NCBI RefSeq assembly: GCF_001424025.1
Contig: NZ_LMPZ01000002.1
Span: 914,550 to 978,549, forward strand
DNA length: 64,000 nt
Reading direction: 5' to 3'
DNA from: Brevundimonas sp. Leaf363
GTDB lineage: Bacteria > Pseudomonadota > Alphaproteobacteria > Caulobacterales > Caulobacteraceae
Part shown: positions 60,195-64,000 of the stretch, piece after piece
How positions within the stretch are numbered: the first letter of the stretch is position 1
How the letters are laid out: each line of letters starts with the position of its first letter
The notes under the pieces: generated by a model
Told to the model about the DNA's origin: nothing
Database searches by the model: none
Seen by the model: the letters and a program-made list of their open reading frames with translations, nothing else
Made by a program: the position numbers and the translations under genes

Positions 60195-60863
60195 ATGAGC
60201 GTTCGTCGTCTCGCCAAGGTTCAGCCGACCTCCTTCGCCTTCTCGGAAGCGACGAAGGCGAAGGCCGACTGGTGGATCGCCAAGTATCCGGCGGATCGTC
60301 GCCAATCGGCGGTGATCCCGATCCTGTGGCTAATCCAGAAGCAGGAAGGCTGGTGCTCGGAGCCTTCGCTGCGCGCGACGGCCGAGCTTCTGGGCATGGC
60401 CTATATCCGGGTGCTGGAGGTCGCGACCTTCTACACCATGTTCATGCTGGAGCCGGTGGGGACGTCGGCCCTGATTCAGGTGTGCGGCACCACGCCGTGC
60501 ATGCTGCGCGGCGCCGGCGACCTGATGAAGGTCTGCAAGTCGAAGATCGGTCCCAAGGACGTGCTGTCGGCCGACGGCCGCTTCACCTGGCAGGAGGTCG
60601 AGTGCCTGGGCGCCTGCGTCAACGCGCCGATGGCCCAGATCAACGACTATTATTTCGAGGATCTGACGGCCGAGAGCATGGCCCAGATCATCGACGACTT
60701 CGCCGCCGGCAAGACGCCCGAGCGCGGCTCTTACATCGGCCGCACCAACTCGGCGCCGGACGGCGGCCCGCTGACGCTGAAGGACCCGAGCCTGTACGAC
60801 GGCTCGGCCGCCAAGCCGATCACGGTCATCCCCAACAGCCAGCCCGCCAAGGAGCCGGCGTGA
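60195..60863 (+). CDS. nuoE: NADH-quinone oxidoreductase subunit E
   Basis: The 222-aa 24-kDa subunit has [2Fe-2S] ligands in VCGTTPCML and ECLGACVNAP. It carries a C-terminal extension beyond the cluster region (PITVIPNSQPAKEPA). Starts 2 bp after the previous stop. Confidence 0.95.
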   Translation: MSVRRLAKVQPTSFAFSEATKAKADWWIAKYPADRRQSAVIPILWLIQKQEGWCSEPSLRATAELLGMAYIRVLEVATFYTMFMLEPVGTSALIQVCGTTPCMLRGAGDLMKVCKSKIGPKDVLSADGRFTWQEVECLGACVNAPMAQINDYYFEDLTAESMAQIIDDFAAGKTPERGSYIGRTNSAPDGGPLTLKDPSLYDGSAAKPITVIPNSQPAKEPA

Positions 60864-61132
60864 CCCAACCGCTGGACCTCAACACCGAGGAAGGCCGATC
60901 GGCGTACCGGGTCGAGCTGCGCCGCGTGGCGTGGCCGGTGCGGATGACCGGTTTCGTGCTGGTCATCCTGGGTGCGCTGGCCGTGCTCGCCCCCCGGTGG
61001 ATTTCCGCCTGGCCCAACTCGCTCGTCACGGTGGGCTGGGTCGTTCTGGCGGCCGGTTGGGTCCTTTTCATCACGGCGATTGTCATGCGGACCCGCTATC
61101 ATCGCCGTCGGCTGGCGGAGCTGGCCGCATGA
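60860..61132 (+). CDS. Small two-TM protein in nuo operon, 90 aa
   Basis: GTG start at 60860 with AAGGAG upstream, overlapping the nuoE stop. Two membrane segments (about 30-48 and 55-75). Not a known complex I subunit. It is co-transcribed with nuo by position. Confidence 0.7.
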   Translation: MTQPLDLNTEEGRSAYRVELRRVAWPVRMTGFVLVILGALAVLAPRWISAWPNSLVTVGWVVLAAGWVLFITAIVMRTRYHRRRLAELAA

Positions 61133-61447
61133 TGCGTCTGTCTGTGCAACCGGCAAGGGCGGGGGATGGCCCAGAAACCGAAACGCGGCCCGGGGGGGAC
61201 GCGGCCGTCGCTGGTGCGACGCGCCGGCGTGGCCGGAGCCTTCATCGTCAATCTGGCGGGGGCCACGGCCCTGCCGTTCGCCGCCGCGCAAGCCGCGCCC
61301 ACCCGAACGCCGTCACCGCCCCATTCCAGCTCCAAGACGCCTGATGCCCCTCAGCCTCCAAGACAACAGCCTGATCGAACGCCGACCCTGCCCGAACGCG
61401 GCCAGACCGGCGGCGTCGCGCGTCGCCGCCGTAGCGGAGGTGGGCGC
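61133..61447 (+). other. Ambiguous 315-bp stretch before nuoF
   Basis: No clear single gene. One frame (from ATG 61166) is in frame with nuoF and looks natural for ~55 codons, then loses GC3 bias. Another short frame (ATG 61344, [15 protein letters not shown]) has good GC3 and ends in ATGA at the nuoF start. A third frame starts at ATG 61129, sharing ATGA with the preceding stop. Together these suggest one small gene whose frame is broken, or two tiny coupled genes. Confidence 0.5.
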
Positions 61448-62764
61448 ATGACCGGCGTTCTGCAGGACAAGGACCGTATCTTCACCAACCTCTACGGCCT
61501 GCACGACTGGGGCCTGGAGGGCGCGAAGAACCGCGGCTGCTGGAACGCGACCAAGGACATCCTGGACCTAGGCCGCGACTGGATCATCACCAACACCAAG
61601 AACTCGGGCTTGCGCGGACGTGGCGGCGCCGGCTTCTCCACGGGTCTGAAGTGGTCCTTCATGCCCAAGGAGGTGAAGGACGGTCGCCCGCACTATCTGG
61701 TGGTCAACGCGGACGAATCCGAACCCGGCACCTGCAAGGACCGGGAGATCATGCGCCACGATCCGCACCTGCTGATCGAAGGCTGCCTGATCGCCAGCTT
61801 CGCGATGCAGGCGCACGCCTGTTACATCTATCTGCGCGGCGAATATGTGCTCGAGCGCGAGCGCATGGAGGCGGCGGTCAAGCAGGCCTATGAGGCCAAG
61901 CTGATCGGCAAGAACAACGCCCACGGTTGGGACTTCGACGTCTACATCCACCACGGCGCCGGCGCTTACATCTGCGGCGAAGAGACCGCCCTGCTCGAGA
62001 GCCTGGAAGGCAAGAAGGGCCAGCCTCGCCTGAAGCCGCCGTTCCCGGCCGGCGCGGGCCTCTACGGCTGCCCGACCACGGTGAACAACGTCGAATCCAT
62101 CGCCGTGGTCGGCACCATCCTGCGTCGCGGCGCCGACTGGTTCGCGGGCTTCGGCCGTCCGAACAACACCGGCACCAAGCTGATGTCGATCTCGGGCCAT
62201 GTGAACAAGCCGTGCAACATCGAGGAGGCCATGAGCATCCCGATGAAGCAGCTGCTGGAAGAGCACTGCGGCGGCATCCGGGGCGGCTGGGACAATCTGA
62301 AGGCCGTGATCCCGGGCGGGGTCTCCGTTCCGCTGATCACGCGCGACATGGCCGAGACGGCCCTGATGGACTTCGACAGCCTGCGTGAGATGCGTTCGGG
62401 TCTGGGCACGGCGGCGGTGATCGTGATGGATCAGTCGACCGACCTGGTGAAGGCGATCGCGCGCATCAGCTACTTCTACAAGCACGAGAGCTGCGGCCAG
62501 TGCACGCCGTGCCGTGAAGGCACGGGCTGGATGTGGCGGGTGCTGGAGCGGATGGCCATCGGCGAGGCCGATCCGACCGAGATCGACCTGCTGCTCGACG
62601 TCGCCGGTCAGGTCGAAGGTCACACCATCTGTGCTCTGGGCGACGCGGCCGCCTGGCCCGTGCAGGGCCTGATCCGGCACTTCCGTCACGAGATCGAGGA
62701 CCGCATCGCCTCCTACCGCTCACGCCGCGCGAACTTCGCCGGCCACGCCATCGCGGCGGAGTAG
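61448..62764 (+). CDS. nuoF: NADH-quinone oxidoreductase subunit F
   Basis: The start is ATG 61448 ([17 protein letters not shown]), which fits the family length (438 aa); a longer in-frame ATG at 61166 was not used. NADH/FMN site: [16 protein letters not shown] and [17 protein letters not shown]3 cluster: [14 protein letters not shown] with TICALGD. Confidence 0.95.
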   Translation: MTGVLQDKDRIFTNLYGLHDWGLEGAKNRGCWNATKDILDLGRDWIITNTKNSGLRGRGGAGFSTGLKWSFMPKEVKDGRPHYLVVNADESEPGTCKDREIMRHDPHLLIEGCLIASFAMQAHACYIYLRGEYVLERERMEAAVKQAYEAKLIGKNNAHGWDFDVYIHHGAGAYICGEETALLESLEGKKGQPRLKPPFPAGAGLYGCPTTVNNVESIAVVGTILRRGADWFAGFGRPNNTGTKLMSISGHVNKPCNIEEAMSIPMKQLLEEHCGGIRGGWDNLKAVIPGGVSVPLITRDMAETALMDFDSLREMRSGLGTAAVIVMDQSTDLVKAIARISYFYKHESCGQCTPCREGTGWMWRVLERMAIGEADPTEIDLLLDVAGQVEGHTICALGDAAAWPVQGLIRHFRHEIEDRIASYRSRRANFAGHAIAAE

Positions 62765-62767
62765 GGG

Positions 62768-63571
62768 ATGAACGCCGTGGTTCGATCGCTGACCGTCATC
62801 ACCGCTGCCGCGGCCCTGCTGGGGGCGTGCGCCACCCAGTCAATGCCTTCTGCGGCGGCGGTAGCTGATGCGGCTGCGTCGGAAGCTGCGGCCGCTGCAA
62901 ACGAAGCGGTTGATGAGTGGCGTGCATCGCAACGTCCGACCTCGGCCAGCGTGGGGGTGCCTCAGCCGGAAAACTTCCAGCCTGCCGGCTGGATGAATAA
63001 CAACTGGATCGAACAGGTGACGCAGATGTCGATCCTGCCGTCGACGCCGGGCGGCGTGGCCTTTGTCGGCGACAGCATCACCAACGGCTTCCGATGGGCC
63101 GAAGCCTTCCCGAACGCCAACGTGCGTAACTGGGGTATCAGTGGCGATACGACGTGGGGTGTGCTGGCCCGCTCGCAGCAGATCATCGCTACCAAGCCGG
63201 CCAAGATACTCCTGCTGATCGGCACCAATGATTTCGGCAATTGGGGCAAGACGCCGGAAGAGACTGCGGCTGGCATCGCCGCCATCGTCGATCTTTGGCA
63301 GGCGCAACTACCCGGCACACAAATCTATCTGCAGGGCGTGATGCCGCGTCAGCCGGAGTATCGTGAACGGGTCACGGCGCTGAACGCCATGATCCAGCAG
63401 ATCGCGGCCGAGAAGGGCGCGACCTACATCGACCTGTATACGCCGTTTTTGGACATAGACCGGCTGGACCCGACGGTGACGATGGACGACCTGCACCTGA
63501 CGGGGCAGGGGTATCAGCGCTGGCTGTCGATCATCACGCCCTGCGTCACAGGAGCGGGGCCGTGCGCATGA
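62768..63571 (+). CDS. SGNH/GDSL hydrolase lipoprotein
   Basis: The N-terminus of this 267-aa protein ends in the lipobox LLGAC. SGNH blocks: FVGDSITNG, GISGD, IGTNDFG and DDLHLTGQG. It lies 3 bp after nuoF in place of the expected nuoG. Likely an outer-membrane or periplasmic esterase. Confidence 0.85.
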   Translation: MNAVVRSLTVITAAAALLGACATQSMPSAAAVADAAASEAAAAANEAVDEWRASQRPTSASVGVPQPENFQPAGWMNNNWIEQVTQMSILPSTPGGVAFVGDSITNGFRWAEAFPNANVRNWGISGDTTWGVLARSQQIIATKPAKILLLIGTNDFGNWGKTPEETAAGIAAIVDLWQAQLPGTQIYLQGVMPRQPEYRERVTALNAMIQQIAAEKGATYIDLYTPFLDIDRLDPTVTMDDLHLTGQGYQRWLSIITPCVTGAGPCA

Positions 63572-64000
63572 GCCTGTCCCTGATCCTGGCCTTCGCGCCC
63601 GTCGCCCTGATGGCTTGCAAGCCGGCGGCCGAGCCCGCGCCGACGCCGGTCGAGACGGTCGCGGCCGCCCCGGCGGTGACCGACGCCGCGCCCGCTGCGC
63701 CGGCCGTGCTGAACGCCGCCGATCTGCGCCGCGTGTGCCGCGCCGGTCTGGCCGCGATCCATGGCCAGGACGTGTCGATGATCGAGATTTCCGGCGTCAC
63801 CGGCCAGGTCGTCAGCGCCAGCTGGCGCGCGCCGGTCGACGGCGGACGGATGCGCGCGGAATGCCGCGTGGATAGCGACCTGATCACCTGGAAGCCGCTG
63901 GACCTGCCGGACGCGAGCCAGGTGCGATGGATGAACCAGTCGGGCGACCCGGTCGTCCGCTATGCGCTGGACGGGGACCGGGTGATCGTCACCCAGACCC
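63568..64000 (+). CDS. Lipoprotein, 3' end beyond window
   Basis: ATG 63568 overlaps the previous stop. MSLSLILAFAPVALMAC is a lipoprotein signal (LMAC). A Pro/Ala/Thr linker follows, then a domain with two Cys (RRVCRAGLAA, RAECRVDS). Open to the end of the window. Confidence 0.75.
   Translation, partial: MSLSLILAFAPVALMACKPAAEPAPTPVETVAAAPAVTDAAPAAPAVLNAADLRRVCRAGLAAIHGQDVSMIEISGVTGQVVSASWRAPVDGGRMRAECRVDSDLITWKPLDLPDASQVRWMNQSGDPVVRYALDGDRVIVTQT

Noticed and set aside
1-64000. CRISPR array or insertion sequence
   Set aside because: No regularly spaced repeats of CRISPR type and no transposase with terminal inverted repeats were seen.

Overview
The window is high-GC alphaproteobacterial DNA, best explained as Caulobacteraceae and most likely Brevundimonas or a close relative. 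The grounds are a GcrA-family regulator, an alphaproteobacterial-style nuo operon and the strong GC3 bias; the genus is an inference. About 50 kb (1 to ~50314) is a siphophage-type prophage. The remaining 14 kb is host chromosome.

Prophage, read from its integrase end. At 48999-50159 lies a tyrosine integrase whose 5' end overlaps a long excisionase-like frame. It is followed at 50265-50314 by a 3' fragment of a tRNA-Val(UAC) gene, so this junction is one attachment site. The intact tRNA should lie to the left of this window. A rightward early operon (40806-49224) carries a RecE-like/RecT-like recombination pair, an HNH nuclease, a deoxyribosyltransferase-like protein, a J-domain protein and many small genes joined by 1-4 nt stop/start overlaps. 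The immunity region (37338-38021) has a divergent Cro-like/CI-like pair. Four copies of a palindrome, CCTAC-N5/7-GTAGG, occur as two pairs with nearly equal spacing, one in the immunity region and one upstream of the rightward operon. The leftward early operon (37610 to ~30281) encodes a CII-like protein, a RuvC-like resolvase, a GcrA homologue, a LexA-like DNA-binding protein, DnaB and a DUF1376 replication protein. The leftward late operon (28701 to 1061) runs terminases, portal, protease/scaffold, gpD and gpE-type capsid proteins, connectors, tail tube, frameshifted tail chaperone, tape measure, tail tip, two SGNH-hydrolase tail proteins, a repeat-bearing tail fibre, holin candidates, an M15 endolysin and Rz/Rz1 spanins.

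Accessory ('moron') genes sit at several points in or beside the core operons. They are a HEPN-motif protein inside the lysis region (2605-3390), a DUF6161-like membrane protein on the opposite strand between portal and protease (24058-25311), a proline-rich peptide translationally coupled to a SLATT-like two-TM protein (29534-30252), a GNAT protein with a small upstream partner (39130-39835), a nuclease, a secreted protein and a YecR-like lipoprotein. These are the best candidates for undescribed exclusion or defence functions. The calls rest on motifs and context only.

Host part (50315-64000). A large autotransporter with calcium-binding-like motifs is followed by two glycosyltransferases and tRNA-Asp(GUC). 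Then comes the respiratory complex I operon nuoA-B-C-D-(two small genes)-E-(small membrane gene)-F. After nuoF it is interrupted by an SGNH-hydrolase lipoprotein and a second lipoprotein that runs off the window.
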